A stretch of DNA of 64,000 nucleotides, taken from Pelomicrobium methylotrophicum. GTDB taxonomy: Bacteria; Pseudomonadota; Gammaproteobacteria; Burkholderiales; UBA6910. The stretch spans positions 124,001 through 188,000 of the forward strand of contig NZ_VPFL01000001.1 in assembly GCF_008014345.1 (NCBI RefSeq), read 5' to 3'. The notes beneath the pieces are model-generated. The model saw only the letters and a program-made list of their open reading frames with translations. It was not told the origin of the DNA and made no database searches. Within the stretch, counting starts at the first letter, position 1. Each line of letters opens with the position of its first letter. Of the stretch, positions 1-11,009 are shown one piece after another. The translations under genes and the position numbers were made by a program.

Positions 1-652
1 TGGCACCGATCTCCACGTCGTCGCCGATCACCACGCGCCCGATCTGGGGGATCTTGAGCCAGCGGCCGTTTTCCAGCGCCATGCCGAAGCCGTCCGCGCC
101 GATCACCGCCCCTGCATGCAGGATACACCGGCGGCCAATCACGCACCCGGGATAGACGACGACCCCCGGATAAAGCAACGTGTCCTCCCCGATGCTCACC
201 TGGTCCCCGATGGAGCAACCGTCGAGCACCTGAACCCCCTCCCCGACCACCACGCCGGCCCCGATACGGGTATGGGCGCCGATCACGGCCGATGCCGGCA
301 CACGCGCGGTCGGATCCACCACGGCGGAAGGATGCACGCCCGGGACCGCCTTGTGCGGTGGGTTGAGGTAGGCAGCCACCTTCGCGTAATACGCGTAGGG
401 GTTGTCGGTCACGATGCGGGGGCGCGCGGTTTCGCCAGCAAACGGCCTGGCCAGGATCACTGCGCCCGCTCGCGTCAAGCGCAGGCTGGAACGGTAACGG
501 GGATGGCTGAAAAAGGCGATTCTATCGGGCCCGGCACCTTCCAGCGTGCCCACTTGGCGCACGCGGACGGCGCCGTCGCCGATCAGCTCGCCGCCAAAGC
601 GGGCGACCAGATCGGAAAGCGAGACTCCTTGAGGGTCGGAAACTCCTGCCAT
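1..652 (-). CDS. lpxD: UDP-3-O-acylglucosamine N-acyltransferase LpxD (3' part beyond window)
   Basis: LpxD adds the N-linked 3-hydroxyacyl chain to UDP-3-O-acylglucosamine in lipid A synthesis. About 217 residues are visible from an ATG at 652. The first ~100 residues form the N-terminal domain ([14 protein letters not shown], then [16 protein letters not shown]). From about residue 105 hexapeptide repeats begin ([26 protein letters not shown], then [13 protein letters not shown]), typical of the left-handed beta-helix. The C-terminal part with the rest of the helix and the catalytic His lies outside the window. It is the last visible gene of the bamA operon, 54 bp after skp; lpxD following skp is the usual proteobacterial order. 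Confidence 0.93.
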   Translation of the reverse strand, partial: MAGVSDPQGVSLSDLVARFGGELIGDGAVRVRQVGTLEGAGPDRIAFFSHPRYRSSLRLTRAGAVILARPFAGETARPRIVTDNPYAYYAKVAAYLNPPHKAVPGVHPSAVVDPTARVPASAVIGAHTRIGAGVVVGEGVQVLDGCSIGDQVSIGEDTLLYPGVVVYPGCVIGRRCILHAGAVIGADGFGMALENGRWLKIPQIGRVVIGDDVEIGA

Positions 653-706
653 CGGGGCCGCGTCCTTGGGATACGCCTCAATACGTCAAAGCACCCCATC
701 CGCCCC

Positions 707-1219
707 TTACTTTTCAGCATCCAGGGCCTTGATCACTCTGTCGGTGATATCGATGCGCGGGCTGCGGTAGACCACCGCCTCCTGTTGCAGGATCAGGTCG
801 AATTTTTCCTGCTCGGCGATTTGCTTGATCACCCGGTCTGCCTTCTGGAGGATCTGAGCCGTCTCTTCATTGCGCCGCAGGTTGAGGTCTTCGCGGAACT
901 CCCGTTGGGCGCGCTGCAGGTCCCGGTTGAGGTTGGCGAGATCCCGCTCCTTCTTGGCTCGCTCGGATTCGGGCATCGTGACGCCCTCCTTTTCCAGCGA
1001 AGACTGGAGATCCCGCGCTTGCTTGATCATTTTCTGGATTTCCTGGTCACGAGCGCTGAATTCCCGCTCGATTTTCTTCTGTGCACGCACTGCGGGCGCT
1101 GACTCGCGCATGATCCGTTCCACGTGGACGATGCCGATCTTGAGCTCCGCGCTCCATGCTCCGCCGGCGCCGAGCGCCAGCGTCAGCGCCGCGATGGTGA
1201 TTCTCATGCTCGCGTTCAT
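707..1219 (-). CDS. skp: Periplasmic chaperone Skp/OmpH
   Basis: 170 residues, the normal size for Skp, the trimeric chaperone that carries unfolded outer-membrane proteins to the BAM complex. It has a signal peptide (about residues 1-23, ending GGAWSAE), then a short beta strand (LKIGIVHVERIM) and a long, highly charged helical stretch (about residues 40-140, rich in K, R, E and Q) that would form the tentacles. It lies 12 bp after bamA and before lpxD, the standard context. The start at 1219 gives the shortest leader compatible with a signal peptide; MRITIAALTL at residue 5 is an alternative start. Confidence 0.93.
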   Translation of the reverse strand: MNASMRITIAALTLALGAGGAWSAELKIGIVHVERIMRESAPAVRAQKKIEREFSARDQEIQKMIKQARDLQSSLEKEGVTMPESERAKKERDLANLNRDLQRAQREFREDLNLRRNEETAQILQKADRVIKQIAEQEKFDLILQQEAVVYRSPRIDITDRVIKALDAEK

Positions 1220-1231
1220 ATGTTGCCCTTG

Positions 1232-3508
1232 TCAGAAAGTACGTCCCAATTGGAACTGGAACGGTTCCTTCTTGTCCGTGTCTTTTGCGTTGAGCGGGAA
1301 GCCGAACGAAAGTCGCAGCGGCCCCACCGGGGAGAGCCAGCTCACGCTGACGCCGGTTGAAAACCTAAACCCTTCGCTTCCTGCTTTGGACTTGTCGCCA
1401 TAGACCGCTCCGGCGTCGAGAAAGACGCTCATGCGCGCGGTCTTGTCGTCGCGGAAGCCAGGAAAAGGAAAGAACGCTTCCACGCTGCCTACGACGAGCG
1501 TGTTTCCACCTAGCGCCTCATCGTTCACGTCACGCGGACCCAGTGATCCTGTCCGGTAGCCACGCACCGTGCTGATGCCGCCCGCGAAAAAGTTCTTGTA
1601 GAACGGCAGCGGCTTCCCATTGTAGCCATCGCCGTAGCCCGCCTCCCCCCGCAGCAGGAGCGTCCAGGTGCGGGTAAGGGGCGTGAACCACTGTTGCTGG
1701 TACGAGAGCTTGTAGTACTTCAGGTCGCCCGCGGGAATCGAGATCTCCGCATTTGCCCGCTGCAGCCGGCCCGACCGGGGAAAGAATGCGCTGTCCCGCG
1801 TGTCCCGCTGCCACGCCACGGTGAACGGGAAATTGCTGTTGCTTCTGCCGAAGGTATTGACAAAGTCGATGAATCGCTGCGGACTGTTGACGAAGGTGCT
1901 GACCTCTGTGTTCTCCGCTCCCAGCCCGAAGAGAATCGTGTCGTCGGCCGTGATCGGGACGCCGAGCCGGAAGTTGATGCCCAGGGTGGCCGTCTTGTAG
2001 CTGCCCACATCCAGCGAAGTGGAGTCCACATCCCGCTTGTAGATATCGATGCCGCGGCTCACGCCGTCCACGGTCCAATAGGGCTGGGTAAACGACAACG
2101 CGTACACGGTGTTGACCTTTCCCGAGTTCACCTGCAGCGACAGTGCATTGCCGGTGCCGAGGAAGTTGTTCTGGGAAATGGACCCGCTCAGCACGAGCCC
2201 CTCTGAGCTGGAAAACCCAGCGCCCAGGAGTAGCGCCCCGGTCGGTTGCTCCACCACCGTGAAGTTCACATCTACTTGGTCGGTGGTGCCGGGCACCGCC
2301 GGCGTCTCCACGTTCACTTCCTTGAAATAGCCCAAGCGGTCGAGGCGCTTCTTGGACTCCTCGATCTTCCGCGCCGAGTACCACGCGCCTTCCAACTGGC
2401 GAAGCTCGCGGCGAATCACTTCGTCGCGCGTTCTCGTATTGCCCTGGATGTTGACCCGCCGTACGTAGACCCGCCGGCCTGGGTCAACGAAGAAGGTGAA
2501 GGCCACCTCCTTCTTTTCCTTGTCCACCTTGGGCACTGCGTTCACGTTGGCGAAGGCATATCCTTCGTCGCCGAGGCGGTCGCTGATGAGCTTGGTCGAC
2601 TCGGTCACCTTGGCGCGGGAGAACACCTCGCCGGGCTTTAGCTGAATAAGCTTGCGGAGTTCCTCCTCAGGCACCCGCAGGTCGCCCTCGAGCTTCACGT
2701 CCGAGACGGTGAACCGGGGTCCTTCGGTGACGGTAATGGTAATGTAGATGTCGCGCTTGTCGGGCGTGATGGACACCTGAGTGGAGTCGATGCTGAACTC
2801 AAGGTATCCCCGGTCCAGATAGAACGAGCGCAGCGTCTCCAAGTCAGCCGACAGTTTCTGCTTGGAGTACTGGTCGTTCTTCGTGTACCACGTGAGCCAG
2901 CCAGGCGTGGTGAGCTGGAACAGGCCCAGCAACTGGCTTTCCGGGAATGCAGCGTTGCCGACGATGTTGATCTGGCGGATCTTGGCCACCTCCCCTTCGT
3001 CGACCGTGAATGTGATGTTGACGCGGTTACGGTCGAGGGGCGTCACGGTGGTATTCAGCTGTACGCCGTACTTGCCCCGGTTCAGGTACTGACGCTTGAG
3101 CTCCTGTTCGGCGCGCTCGAGAAGCGCCCGGTCGAATATCCGCGCCTGCGCGAGCCCCACCTGCTTGAGCGCCGCGCGCAACTGCTCCACATCGAATTCG
3201 CGCACCCCGATGAAGTCAATCTGGGAAATGGCGGGACGCTCTTCGACGAACACCACCAGCACATCCCCGTCGCGCTCCAGGCGCACGTCCTTGAAAAAGC
3301 CGGTGCCGTACAGCGCCTTGATGGCGGCGGAGGCCTTTTCCTCGGTGACCGTGTCGCCGACCTTGAGCGGCAGGTAATTGAAGACTGTGCCCGCTTCGAT
3401 CCGCTGGATTCCCTCCACGCGGATGTCGCGCACCACGAACGGCTCGAAAGCGTGGGCCGAGAAAGAGATCAGGGCTGCGGCGACAAGGCCGAGGAGCCTG
3501 CGCTTCAT
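1232..3508 (-). CDS. bamA: Outer membrane protein assembly factor BamA
   Basis: BamA is the core Omp85 insertase of the beta-barrel assembly machinery. The 758 residues start with a signal peptide (about 1-20, cleaved after AHA), followed by five POTRA domains (about 21-420, the first beginning [12 protein letters not shown]) and a C-terminal 16-strand barrel. The Omp85 VRGY motif of loop 6 is present ([15 protein letters not shown]). The protein ends in an aromatic residue (QLGRTF), the outer-membrane C-terminal signature. It sits between rseP (6 bp upstream) and skp, as in most Proteobacteria. Confidence 0.97.
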   Translation of the reverse strand: MKRRLLGLVAAALISFSAHAFEPFVVRDIRVEGIQRIEAGTVFNYLPLKVGDTVTEEKASAAIKALYGTGFFKDVRLERDGDVLVVFVEERPAISQIDFIGVREFDVEQLRAALKQVGLAQARIFDRALLERAEQELKRQYLNRGKYGVQLNTTVTPLDRNRVNITFTVDEGEVAKIRQINIVGNAAFPESQLLGLFQLTTPGWLTWYTKNDQYSKQKLSADLETLRSFYLDRGYLEFSIDSTQVSITPDKRDIYITITVTEGPRFTVSDVKLEGDLRVPEEELRKLIQLKPGEVFSRAKVTESTKLISDRLGDEGYAFANVNAVPKVDKEKKEVAFTFFVDPGRRVYVRRVNIQGNTRTRDEVIRRELRQLEGAWYSARKIEESKKRLDRLGYFKEVNVETPAVPGTTDQVDVNFTVVEQPTGALLLGAGFSSSEGLVLSGSISQNNFLGTGNALSLQVNSGKVNTVYALSFTQPYWTVDGVSRGIDIYKRDVDSTSLDVGSYKTATLGINFRLGVPITADDTILFGLGAENTEVSTFVNSPQRFIDFVNTFGRSNSNFPFTVAWQRDTRDSAFFPRSGRLQRANAEISIPAGDLKYYKLSYQQQWFTPLTRTWTLLLRGEAGYGDGYNGKPLPFYKNFFAGGISTVRGYRTGSLGPRDVNDEALGGNTLVVGSVEAFFPFPGFRDDKTARMSVFLDAGAVYGDKSKAGSEGFRFSTGVSVSWLSPVGPLRLSFGFPLNAKDTDKKEPFQFQLGRTF

Positions 3509-3514
3509 CCGATC

Positions 3515-4882
3515 TCAGCCCGTGAAAAGACGATTGATGTCATTGTATAAAGCAAAAGCCATGAGGACGAACAGCAGTGCCATACCGACCTGCTGTCCGA
3601 GCTCCATGGCCTTTTCGGAGACGGGACGGCCTTTGAAAATTTCGACGATATAATACATTAAGTGCCCGCCGTCGAGCACTGGAATCGGCAGCAAATTGAG
3701 GATGCCCAGGCTCACGCTCACGAGCGCGATGAAGTTCACGTACGACATCCAGCCCATTTGCGCCGACTGGCCGGCGTAGTCGGCGATGGTGAGGGGGCCG
3801 CTCACGTTACGCCACGAGACCTCGCCGATGATCATGCGCCCGAGCATGTGCAGGGTGAGCATGGTGGTGTCCCAGGTCTTGGCCGCCGCCCGAACTGCCG
3901 CTTCCAGGAGGCCGTATCGCTGGACGACCACCAGGGACTGCGCCGCCTCGGACTGTGTCCGGACCTCGATGCCGATGCGCCCCGTCTTTGCTTCCCCCTC
4001 GCCTGCCGGCTCGGGGACGACCCGCATCCGCAGCCTGGTATCGCTGCGTTGGACTTCGAACTCGAGCGCACGGCCGGGGTTGCTGCGCGCCTTCTCCACC
4101 ACTTGATCGGCACGGCGAATCGGCTCGCCGTCGATGGCGACGATGATATCGCCTTCCCGGAGCCCGGCCCGGGCACCGGCCCCGTGACTCAGGACACGGC
4201 CGACGCTGACGGTACCGCTCGGGCGGAACGGGCTCAATCCCAGTCGCGCCAGCAGGTCACCATCCAGATCATCGCGGGTGAGGCCCGACAGCGCCAGGGA
4301 CCGGCTGACGCGTCGGCCGTCGGCCGTTTCCACCTCCAGCACGACCGTGTCGCGTCCCAGCGCCTTGTCGAGCAGATGCCAGCGGGCGTCCTGCCACGTC
4401 GTCACCGCCTTCCCGTCGACGGCGAGCAGCGTATCGCCTTCGCCTAGACCGGCAACGGCGGCAGGCGACCCAGGCGCCACGGGCCCGAGGACAGGCTTGA
4501 GCCCCGGCACCCCGCTCACGAACAGCAGCCAGTATAAAACGATAGCCAGCAGGAAATTGGCCAACGGGCCCGCCAGCACGATGGCGAACCGCCGATAGAC
4601 CGACTGGCGATTGAAGGCCCGGTGCTTCTCATCGGGTGGCACGTCGCCTTCGCGCTCGTCCAGCATCTTGACGTAGCCGCCCAGCGGAAAGGCCGAGATG
4701 GCCCATTCGGTGCCGTCGCGTCCCGCGCGCCAGATGACGAGCGGTTTTCCGAAGCCCACTGAAAACCGCACCACCTTGACGCCACACCAGCGCGCGACGG
4801 TGTAATGCCCAAGCTCATGAAAGACGATCAGGACGCCGAGGGCCAGGGCAAACGCGACAACGGTGAGCAAGAGATCGGTCAT
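3515..4882 (-). CDS. rseP: RIP zinc metalloprotease RseP (site-2 protease)
   Basis: RseP is an inner-membrane protease that cleaves anti-sigma factors such as RseA within the membrane. The chosen ATG at 4882 gives 455 residues beginning MTDLLLTVVAFALALG; a further in-frame ATG six codons upstream is less likely. The zinc motif HELGH is in the first membrane helix. Two PDZ domains follow in the periplasmic part (around GEGDTLLAVDGKAV and REGDIIVAIDGEPI). The second metal-ligand motif NLLPIPVLDGGHL is near the C-terminus. It lies between dxr (69 bp) and bamA (6 bp) in the envelope operon. Confidence 0.95.
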   Translation of the reverse strand: MTDLLLTVVAFALALGVLIVFHELGHYTVARWCGVKVVRFSVGFGKPLVIWRAGRDGTEWAISAFPLGGYVKMLDEREGDVPPDEKHRAFNRQSVYRRFAIVLAGPLANFLLAIVLYWLLFVSGVPGLKPVLGPVAPGSPAAVAGLGEGDTLLAVDGKAVTTWQDARWHLLDKALGRDTVVLEVETADGRRVSRSLALSGLTRDDLDGDLLARLGLSPFRPSGTVSVGRVLSHGAGARAGLREGDIIVAIDGEPIRRADQVVEKARSNPGRALEFEVQRSDTRLRMRVVPEPAGEGEAKTGRIGIEVRTQSEAAQSLVVVQRYGLLEAAVRAAAKTWDTTMLTLHMLGRMIIGEVSWRNVSGPLTIADYAGQSAQMGWMSYVNFIALVSVSLGILNLLPIPVLDGGHLMYYIVEIFKGRPVSEKAMELGQQVGMALLFVLMAFALYNDINRLFTG

Positions 4883-4951
4883 GCCAGAGCGAATCCGCAC
4901 GGGCGCCCGGACCAGGGTGGCTTGGCCTCCTGGCGCCTTTTAAAAACCGAA

Positions 4952-6199
4952 TTATACCAGAGAGATGAGACGATCCCGGGCAGCCTGCCGTCCGGCGGCG
5001 TCGGCCCCCAGAACGTCTTCAAGGCAATGGATCGCCGACGGCGGGACCCGGTCCAGCGCATGGCTGATCAGGTCCGGAATCGCGGTGAAGGGGATCCGCC
5101 TCTCCAGAAACGCTTCGACCGCCACTTCGTTGGCGGCGTTCAGCACGGCCGGTGCGTTTCCGCCCGCCCTCATGGCGCGGTACGCAAGGGCGAGGCACGG
5201 AAAGCGTTCCACATCCGGCGCCTCGAACTCAAGCCGCCCGAACCCCAGCACGTCCACCAGCGGCACGCCCGCCTCGATCCGTTCCGGGTATCCCAGCGCG
5301 TAGGCGATGGGGGTGCGCATGTCTGGATAGCCAAGCTGGGCGATAATCGATCCATCCTTGTACTCGACCATCGAGTGGATGATGCTTTGCGGATGAATCA
5401 CGACCTGGATCCTTTCCACCCCTACGTTGAACAGCCAGCACGCCTCGATCACCTCGAGCCCCTTGTTCATCATGGTGGCGGAATCGACCGAGATCTTCTT
5501 TCCCATCACCCAGTTAGGATGGGCGCACGCCTGCTCCGGCGTGACGCAGGCGAGCTCGTGCGCCGCCAGGGTGCGGAACGGCCCGCCGGAGGCGGTGAGC
5601 CAAAGACGGCGGACGCCGGCAGCGTCCAGGCTCTTCTGCCACCCTTTAGGCAGGGCCTGGAGGATGGCGTTGTGCTCGCTGTCCACTGGAAGCAGCGTGG
5701 CGCCATGGGTCCGCACGGCATCCATGAAAATACGGCCCGCCATGACCAGCGCCTCCTTGTTGGCGAGCAGCACCGTCTTGCCGGCGCAGGCGGCGGTCAA
5801 GGCGGACTTGAGCCCTGCCGCCCCCACGATCCCGGCCACCACGACGTCCGCTTCCGGCGCTGCAGCGACCTGTTCAAATCCCTCCTCTCCGCACAGCACT
5901 TGGGTGGGTAAGGAGGTCATCTTCAGCAACTCGGCCAGTCGTCGCGCATCGGCAGGCTCGCGCAGGACAGCGTACGCGGGGCGGAAGGCGCGGCACTGCT
6001 CGAAGAGCCGGTCCACCTGGCGCTTCGCCGCCAAGGCCAGCACTCGGAACCGCTCGGGGTTGCGGGCCACCACGTCCAAGGTGTTGACGCCGATGCTGCC
6101 CGTGGAGCCAAGCACCACCACTTGCCGTTGCGCCCGCCGGGAGTGCTCTTCTGCGACGGGGCCCGCGGCCGACTGTACCGGCTTGCCGATCGCTTCCAT
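4952..6199 (-). CDS. dxr: 1-deoxy-D-xylulose 5-phosphate reductoisomerase
   Basis: Dxr converts DXP to MEP with NADPH in the methylerythritol route to isoprenoids, which feeds the neighbouring uppS. The frame is open far upstream, but the ATG at 6199, 2 bp after the cdsA stop, gives 415 residues, close to the family norm of about 395. Visible motifs are the NADPH loop GSTGSIGVNTLDV, LLANKEALVMAG, DSEHNAI and SATMMNKGLEVIEACWLF for substrate and metal binding. The extra N-terminal ~25 residues before VVVLGSTG suggest the true start could be slightly downstream, but no other ATG is present there. Confidence 0.94.
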   Translation of the reverse strand: MEAIGKPVQSAAGPVAEEHSRRAQRQVVVLGSTGSIGVNTLDVVARNPERFRVLALAAKRQVDRLFEQCRAFRPAYAVLREPADARRLAELLKMTSLPTQVLCGEEGFEQVAAAPEADVVVAGIVGAAGLKSALTAACAGKTVLLANKEALVMAGRIFMDAVRTHGATLLPVDSEHNAILQALPKGWQKSLDAAGVRRLWLTASGGPFRTLAAHELACVTPEQACAHPNWVMGKKISVDSATMMNKGLEVIEACWLFNVGVERIQVVIHPQSIIHSMVEYKDGSIIAQLGYPDMRTPIAYALGYPERIEAGVPLVDVLGFGRLEFEAPDVERFPCLALAYRAMRAGGNAPAVLNAANEVAVEAFLERRIPFTAIPDLISHALDRVPPSAIHCLEDVLGADAAGRQAARDRLISLV

Positions 6200-6201
6200 G
6201 C

Positions 6202-7035
6202 CTATGCGCCGCCCATGCCGCGGGTCACCATGACCAGCAGCGCCGCCACCGGCAGCGCTGCCGTCAGGCTGTCCACCCGATCCAGCACGCCGCCGTGGCC
6301 GGGAAGCAGCGTCCCGCTGTCCTTCACGCCCGCATGGCGCTTGATGGCAGACTCGAAAAGATCGCCCACGACGCTCACCGCCGCCAGTACCACCAGTCCC
6401 AGTGTAATCCAAAGGGGGTGGTTCCAGAATCCGTCCTTGCCCACCGCCTCCTCGGCCTGCGCGCTCACCAGCGCGCCGAATCCTGCCACCGCGACCAACG
6501 CCCCGATCAAGCCCTCCCAAGTCTTGCTGGGACTGATGGCCGGCGCCAGCTTCCGTCGCCCCCAGCGTCGTCCGACGAAATACGCGGCCGTGTCGGCAAT
6601 CCATACCGCGGCCAAGACAAGCAGCAATCCGGTGGGACTCGGGCTCCTCAGGGCGACTGCGGCAGCGCCTGCTGGCACCAGCACGAGCAGCCCGGCGGCC
6701 AGGAGCCCGCTGGGGACAAGGGGGGGGCGGCCCCGGGCAAACCACGCGGGCACCCCCACGAACCAGAACAGGGTCGCGGCGATAAACAGGCTCCACGCCA
6801 CCCAAGGCGTCTGGCCTGCGGACGTCCATCCGAAGAGAGCGACAGACACCCCGGCGCAGAGCGAGTAGACGAGCCGGGTCGCGCCGGTGGTGCGCGCGAG
6901 CCCGCCCCACTCCCACGCCGCAAGGCCGACCGCAACCGCCATCAATGCTGCCCAACCGGCCACTGGCAGGAAAAACAGGGCGCCGAGGAACAGGACGAGC
7001 AGCGCCAAGGCCGTCAGAATGCGGGACCGGAGCAT
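6202..7035 (-). CDS. cdsA: Phosphatidate cytidylyltransferase
   Basis: CdsA makes CDP-diacylglycerol from CTP and phosphatidic acid, the branch point for membrane phospholipids. The ATG at 7035 gives 277 residues beginning MLRSRILTALALLVLF; the open frame reaches 37 codons further up but that stretch overlaps uppS. It is a polytopic membrane protein with about eight hydrophobic segments. The C-terminal family signature is visible as SPSKTWEGLIGALVA, GDLFESAIKRHAGVKDSG and LPGHGGVLDRVDSL. It lies between uppS (55 bp) and dxr (2 bp), so it is probably co-translated with dxr. Confidence 0.94.
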   Translation of the reverse strand: MLRSRILTALALLVLFLGALFFLPVAGWAALMAVAVGLAAWEWGGLARTTGATRLVYSLCAGVSVALFGWTSAGQTPWVAWSLFIAATLFWFVGVPAWFARGRPPLVPSGLLAAGLLVLVPAGAAAVALRSPSPTGLLLVLAAVWIADTAAYFVGRRWGRRKLAPAISPSKTWEGLIGALVAVAGFGALVSAQAEEAVGKDGFWNHPLWITLGLVVLAAVSVVGDLFESAIKRHAGVKDSGTLLPGHGGVLDRVDSLTAALPVAALLVMVTRGMGGA

Positions 7036-7090
7036 CGGCCGATGAACACGGAGTGCGGCCTCGCGCGAAAAGCGCACGCCGAGCGCTGAG

Positions 7091-7864
7091 CTAGGCCGGC
7101 TTGCGAAGGTCCAGACTCTCGGCCAATTGCTCGCTGGTGCGCCCAAACCGGCGCTCCCGTTGCTGGTACCAAAGGATCGCCTCGTTCAGCGCCTGGCCGT
7201 CGAAATCGGGCCACAGGGTTTCGGTGAAGTACAGCTCCGTGTAAGCAAGCTGCCAGAGCAGGAAGTTGCTTACGCGCTGCTCGCCGCCGGTGCGGATGAA
7301 GAGGTCCGGTTCCGGCGCGTAGCTCATGGCCAGGTAGGGAATGAGATCCGCTTCCGTGAAACCGGCCGCGAGCTCCGGCCGCTCCTTTAACATGCGCTGG
7401 ACAGCCTGCATGATATCCCAGCGCCCGCCGTAATTGACCGCCACGGTAAGCGTCAGGCGCCGATTGCCCTGGGTGAGCTCCTCCGCCTGCTCGATGAGTC
7501 GCACGAGCTGCTCGTCCAACCGATCACGGCTGCCGATAATCTTCAATCGAATGTCGTTCTCGTGCAGCTTCGCCACTTCCTGTTCCAGCATCGAGACGAA
7601 AAGCTGCATCAGGAAATTGACTTCCTCCTTCGGCCGCCGCCAGTTTTCGCTGCTGAAGGCGAACAGGGTAAGGTATTCAACGCCGAGCTCGGCGCAAGCC
7701 CGCACGGAGGCGCGAACCGCCTCCATTCCTTTACGATGGCCGGCCACCCGGGGAAGGAAGCGGCGGCGCGCCCAGCGACCGTTGCCATCCATGATCACGG
7801 CGATGTGCCGCGGGATGGCCCTTACCTGCGGAATGCTCAACGTGCTGCTTTCGTGTTCTCTCAC
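7091..7864 (-). CDS. uppS: Undecaprenyl diphosphate synthase (cis-prenyltransferase)
   Basis: UppS condenses eight isopentenyl units onto farnesyl diphosphate to make the C55 carrier for peptidoglycan and O-antigen. The 257 residues match the family length. The signature [11 protein letters not shown] with the catalytic Asp is at about residues 25-36, and the C-terminal substrate-binding region [19 protein letters not shown] is intact. It lies 38 bp after frr and upstream of cdsA in the conserved order. Confidence 0.96.
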   Translation of the reverse strand: MREHESSTLSIPQVRAIPRHIAVIMDGNGRWARRRFLPRVAGHRKGMEAVRASVRACAELGVEYLTLFAFSSENWRRPKEEVNFLMQLFVSMLEQEVAKLHENDIRLKIIGSRDRLDEQLVRLIEQAEELTQGNRRLTLTVAVNYGGRWDIMQAVQRMLKERPELAAGFTEADLIPYLAMSYAPEPDLFIRTGGEQRVSNFLLWQLAYTELYFTETLWPDFDGQALNEAILWYQQRERRFGRTSEQLAESLDLRKPA

Positions 7865-7902
7865 CAGGTCACCTTCAGAGACGGCAAGCCGAGAGGCCTT
7901 TT

Positions 7903-8460
7903 CTACACGGCCATCAGGTCCGCCTCTTTCGATTGCAGGATCTTGTCTATTTCCGCGATATGCCGGTCGGTGAGCTTCTGGATATCGTCCTGGGCCCGCC
8001 GTTCTTCGTCCTCCGAGATCTTTTTTTCCTTGAGCAGATCCTTGAGATGAGCAATGGCGTCGCGACGCACGTTGCGAATGGCCACGCGGGCGTTTTCAGC
8101 CTCGTGCCGCACCACCTTGATCAGCTCCTTGCGGCGCTCCTCGGTCAGGGGCGGCATGGGCACCCGCACAGTATCCCCGACCGTGGCGGGGTTGAGCCCC
8201 AGGTCCGACTCCCGAATGGCCTTCTCAATCTTGGGCAGCATGTTCTTCTCCCAAGGGGTGACGCCGATCGTGCGGGCGTCCAGCAGCGTCAGATTCGCCA
8301 CTCGGTTGATGGGGGTGGGCGTGCCGTAGTAATCCACCGTGATGTGATCCAGAAGGCCGGTATGGGCGCGACCCGTGCGAACCTTCGAGAACTCGGCTTT
8401 CAACGCTTCGATGGTCTTGTGCATCTTTTGGTCTGCGGTCTTCTTCACATCAGCGATCAT
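7903..8460 (-). CDS. frr: Ribosome recycling factor
   Basis: RRF splits post-termination ribosomes together with EF-G. The 185 residues equal the family length and begin [21 protein letters not shown]. The conserved stretch [20 protein letters not shown] and the C-terminal charged helix ([20 protein letters not shown]) are present. It lies 42 bp after pyrH, the usual partner. Confidence 0.97.
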   Translation of the reverse strand: MIADVKKTADQKMHKTIEALKAEFSKVRTGRAHTGLLDHITVDYYGTPTPINRVANLTLLDARTIGVTPWEKNMLPKIEKAIRESDLGLNPATVGDTVRVPMPPLTEERRKELIKVVRHEAENARVAIRNVRRDAIAHLKDLLKEKKISEDEERRAQDDIQKLTDRHIAEIDKILQSKEADLMAV

Positions 8461-8502
8461 GGCTCGTTCCTTCTGGCATTTTTGCGCTGCCGGGGGCGAG
8501 CG

Positions 8503-9237
8503 TCAGCACTCGACGAGCGTTCCCTCGTCCTCGCCCATCACCACGCGCTTCAGCGCCCCCGGCTTGAAGATGCTGAACACCTTCACCGGCAGCTTTTGAT
8601 CACGGCACAACGTGAGCGCGGTGGCATCCATCACCCTGAGGTTGCGGATAATGGCCTCATCGAACGTCAGGCGCTGGTAGCGCATAGCGTCGGGATGAGT
8701 CATCGGGTCGTCCGTATAGACACCGTCCACCTTGGTCGCCTTCAGCACCACGTCCACGTTCATTTCCATCCCGCGCAGCGCTGCCGCGGTGTCGGTGGTA
8801 AAAAACGGGTTGCCGGTGCCGGCAGCGAAGATGACCACCTTACCCTCTTCCAGGTAGCGCATGGCCTTGCCGCGAATGTACGGCTCAGCGACTTGCTCGA
8901 TGTTGAGGGCCGACTGCACGCGGCTCGGCAGGCCGACCCGGTGCATGGCATCTTGTAGGGCCAGAGCGTTCATCACAGTGGCGAGCATGCCGATATAGTC
9001 GGCGGTCGCCCGATCCATGCCGGCCGCAGCCGGGGCGACACCGCGAAAAATGTTGCCGCCGCCGATGACGATGGCGACCTGCACCCCCAGTACCATCACG
9101 TCTTTGACCTCGGCGACGATGCGCTCGACTGTGGCGCGGTTGATGCCGTAGCTATCCTCTCCCATGAGCGCCTCCCCGCTCAGCTTAAGCAGGATGCGCC
9201 GGTAGGCTGGGCGGGGAACGGAGACGTCCATCGGCAC
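8503..9237 (-). CDS. pyrH: Uridylate kinase
   Basis: PyrH phosphorylates UMP to UDP; the bacterial enzyme is a hexamer of the amino-acid-kinase fold. The 244 residues contain [11 protein letters not shown] near the N-terminus, the glycine loop [10 protein letters not shown], and [13 protein letters not shown] followed by FDEAI and [12 protein letters not shown]. The gene is 8 bp after tsf and in the expected rpsB-tsf-pyrH-frr order. The first residues ([14 protein letters not shown]) are an extension; a start at the second Met is also possible. Confidence 0.97.
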   Translation of the reverse strand: MPMDVSVPRPAYRRILLKLSGEALMGEDSYGINRATVERIVAEVKDVMVLGVQVAIVIGGGNIFRGVAPAAAGMDRATADYIGMLATVMNALALQDAMHRVGLPSRVQSALNIEQVAEPYIRGKAMRYLEEGKVVIFAAGTGNPFFTTDTAAALRGMEMNVDVVLKATKVDGVYTDDPMTHPDAMRYQRLTFDEAIIRNLRVMDATALTLCRDQKLPVKVFSIFKPGALKRVVMGEDEGTLVEC

Positions 9238-9245
9238 CCTCCGGC

Positions 9246-10130
9246 TCAGCGGGCCTGGGCGGCTTGAGCCATCACCTCGGCGGCGAAATCGGTCTGCTTC
9301 TTTTCGATCCCCTCGCCCACGACGAAGAGCGCAAACCCCGTCACCGTCGCGCCTTTGGACTTGAGCAGGGCTTCCACCGTCTGCTTGTCGTCCTTGACGA
9401 AAGGCTGTCCGAGCAGCGTCACTTCTTTAAGGAACTTCTGCACAGCCCCTTCCACCATCTTTTCGACGATGGGCGCGGGCTTGCCAGTTTCGGCGGCCTT
9501 GGCGGCCGCGATCTCGCGCTCTTTCCGGATCAGGTCCGCCGGCACTTGATCGCGGGTGAGCGCCATGGGCTTGGCCGCAGCGATGTGCATGGCAAGGTCC
9601 TTGCCCAGGACTTCGTCGCCGCCCACCACGTCCACGAGCACGCCGATCTTCGCGCCGGCATGCACATAGCTCGCGAGCTGGCCCCGGGCCTCAAGGCGCG
9701 CAAACCGCCGTACCGAGATGTTTTCACCGATGCGCCCCACCAGCGTCTTGCGCACCTCCTCGACCGTGCCGCCTTCCATGGGGAGCGCGCACAGTGCCTC
9801 TACGTCGGCCGGGCTGCGGACCGCCACCAGCTCCGCCAGCTTGCCGGCGAAGGCTAGAAAATCCTCGTTCTTGGCGACGAAGTCCGTCTCGCAATTGACC
9901 TCGACGATGGCGCCGAGCCGTTTATCGACGCTCAGATAGACCGCAACGACACCTTCGGCGGCGATGCGGCTGGCGGCCTTGGTCGCCTTGTTGCCCAGCT
10001 TGATCCGCAGGATCTCCTCCGCCTTGGCCATGTCGCCGTTGGCTTCCGCGAGAGCCTTCTTGCACTCCATCATGGGCGCGTCGGTCTTGTCGCGCAGTTC
10101 CTTGACCATGCTTGCGGTGATTTCCGCCAT
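9246..10130 (-). CDS. tsf: Translation elongation factor Ts
   Basis: EF-Ts is the nucleotide exchange factor of EF-Tu. The ATG at 10130 gives 294 residues beginning [16 protein letters not shown]; the upstream open frame runs through the intergenic terminator and is discarded. The signature [12 protein letters not shown] is at about residues 17-28 and [16 protein letters not shown] at about 77-92. It lies between rpsB, from which it is separated by an intrinsic terminator, and pyrH. Confidence 0.97.
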   Translation of the reverse strand: MAEITASMVKELRDKTDAPMMECKKALAEANGDMAKAEEILRIKLGNKATKAASRIAAEGVVAVYLSVDKRLGAIVEVNCETDFVAKNEDFLAFAGKLAELVAVRSPADVEALCALPMEGGTVEEVRKTLVGRIGENISVRRFARLEARGQLASYVHAGAKIGVLVDVVGGDEVLGKDLAMHIAAAKPMALTRDQVPADLIRKEREIAAAKAAETGKPAPIVEKMVEGAVQKFLKEVTLLGQPFVKDDKQTVEALLKSKGATVTGFALFVVGEGIEKKQTDFAAEVMAQAAQAR

Positions 10131-10194
10131 GTATATTGCTCCTGACTTCCTGGAATTCGAGCGGTCCCGCAGGACCCTTCCCGCTGCGAACCTC

Positions 10195-10219
10195 AAAAAA
10201 AGGGGGCTTCCAGCCCCCT
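10195..10219 (-). terminator. Intrinsic terminator between rpsB and tsf
   Basis: Read on the minus strand, a GGGGGC stem, a short loop (TGGAA) and its complement GCCCCC are followed directly by seven T. The stem is 10202-10207 paired with 10213-10218. This is a textbook Rho-independent signal located just after the rpsB stop. It would reduce, not abolish, transcription into tsf and so set the ratio of S2 to EF-Ts. Confidence 0.85.
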
Positions 10220-10233
10220 CTTCCGCCTGTTAA

Positions 10234-10980
10234 TTATTCCTGTGGCGTTGTCTCGGGACTTTCTACCTCGACGAACTCGTCCCCGACGATTTCCTTGATG
10301 ATCTGACTTCGCCCTTCCAGCACCGCATCGGCAATGCCGCGAGCATAAAGCCGGATCGCCCGAGCGGAGTCATCGTTACCCGGGATCACGTAAGCGATGC
10401 CCTGCGGCGAATGGTTGGTGTCCACCACCCCTACCACGGGGATCCCCAGCTTGTTGGCCTCCGAAACGGCGATCTTGTGGTAGCCCACGTCCACCACGAA
10501 CAGGGCATCCGGAAGAGCGTTCATGTCCTTGATGCCACCGAGGCTCCGCTCCAGCTTGTCCAGCTCCCGCTTGAGTCGTAGAGCCTCCTTCTTCGGCAAC
10601 CGCTCCAGGGAGCCATCCTGCACCATCGCCTCCAGATCGCGCAGCCGTTTCACCGACTGCTTCACCGTCTTGAAGTTGGTGAGCATCCCTCCCAGCCAGC
10701 GGTAGTCCACGTAGGGACAGCCGCAGCGGATCGCCTCTTCGCGAATGATTTCGCGGGCCTGACGCTTGGTTCCCACGAACAGGACGACGCCTTTGTTGGC
10801 CGCCAGCTGCCGCACGTACCCGACAGCCTCCAGGTACATGGGCAGGGTTTTTTCTAGGTTGATGATGTGAATGCGGTTGCGGTGCCCGAAGATGTACGGA
10901 GCCATCTTCGGGTTCCAGTAGCGGGTCTGATGGCCGAAATGAACGCCCGCCTCCAGCATTTGGCGCATCGTGATCGACAT
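10234..10980 (-). CDS. rpsB: 30S ribosomal protein S2
   Basis: 248 residues, the normal bacterial S2 length. It begins [26 protein letters not shown], and the S2 signatures [15 protein letters not shown] and [24 protein letters not shown] are visible. It is the first gene of the long minus-strand operon; a promoter and a hairpin-containing leader lie upstream and an intrinsic terminator follows. Confidence 0.98.
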   Translation of the reverse strand: MSITMRQMLEAGVHFGHQTRYWNPKMAPYIFGHRNRIHIINLEKTLPMYLEAVGYVRQLAANKGVVLFVGTKRQAREIIREEAIRCGCPYVDYRWLGGMLTNFKTVKQSVKRLRDLEAMVQDGSLERLPKKEALRLKRELDKLERSLGGIKDMNALPDALFVVDVGYHKIAVSEANKLGIPVVGVVDTNHSPQGIAYVIPGNDDSARAIRLYARGIADAVLEGRSQIIKEIVGDEFVEVESPETTPQE

Positions 10981-11009
10981 GATCGCTCCATCTGCAAGGG
11001 TTGAACCTC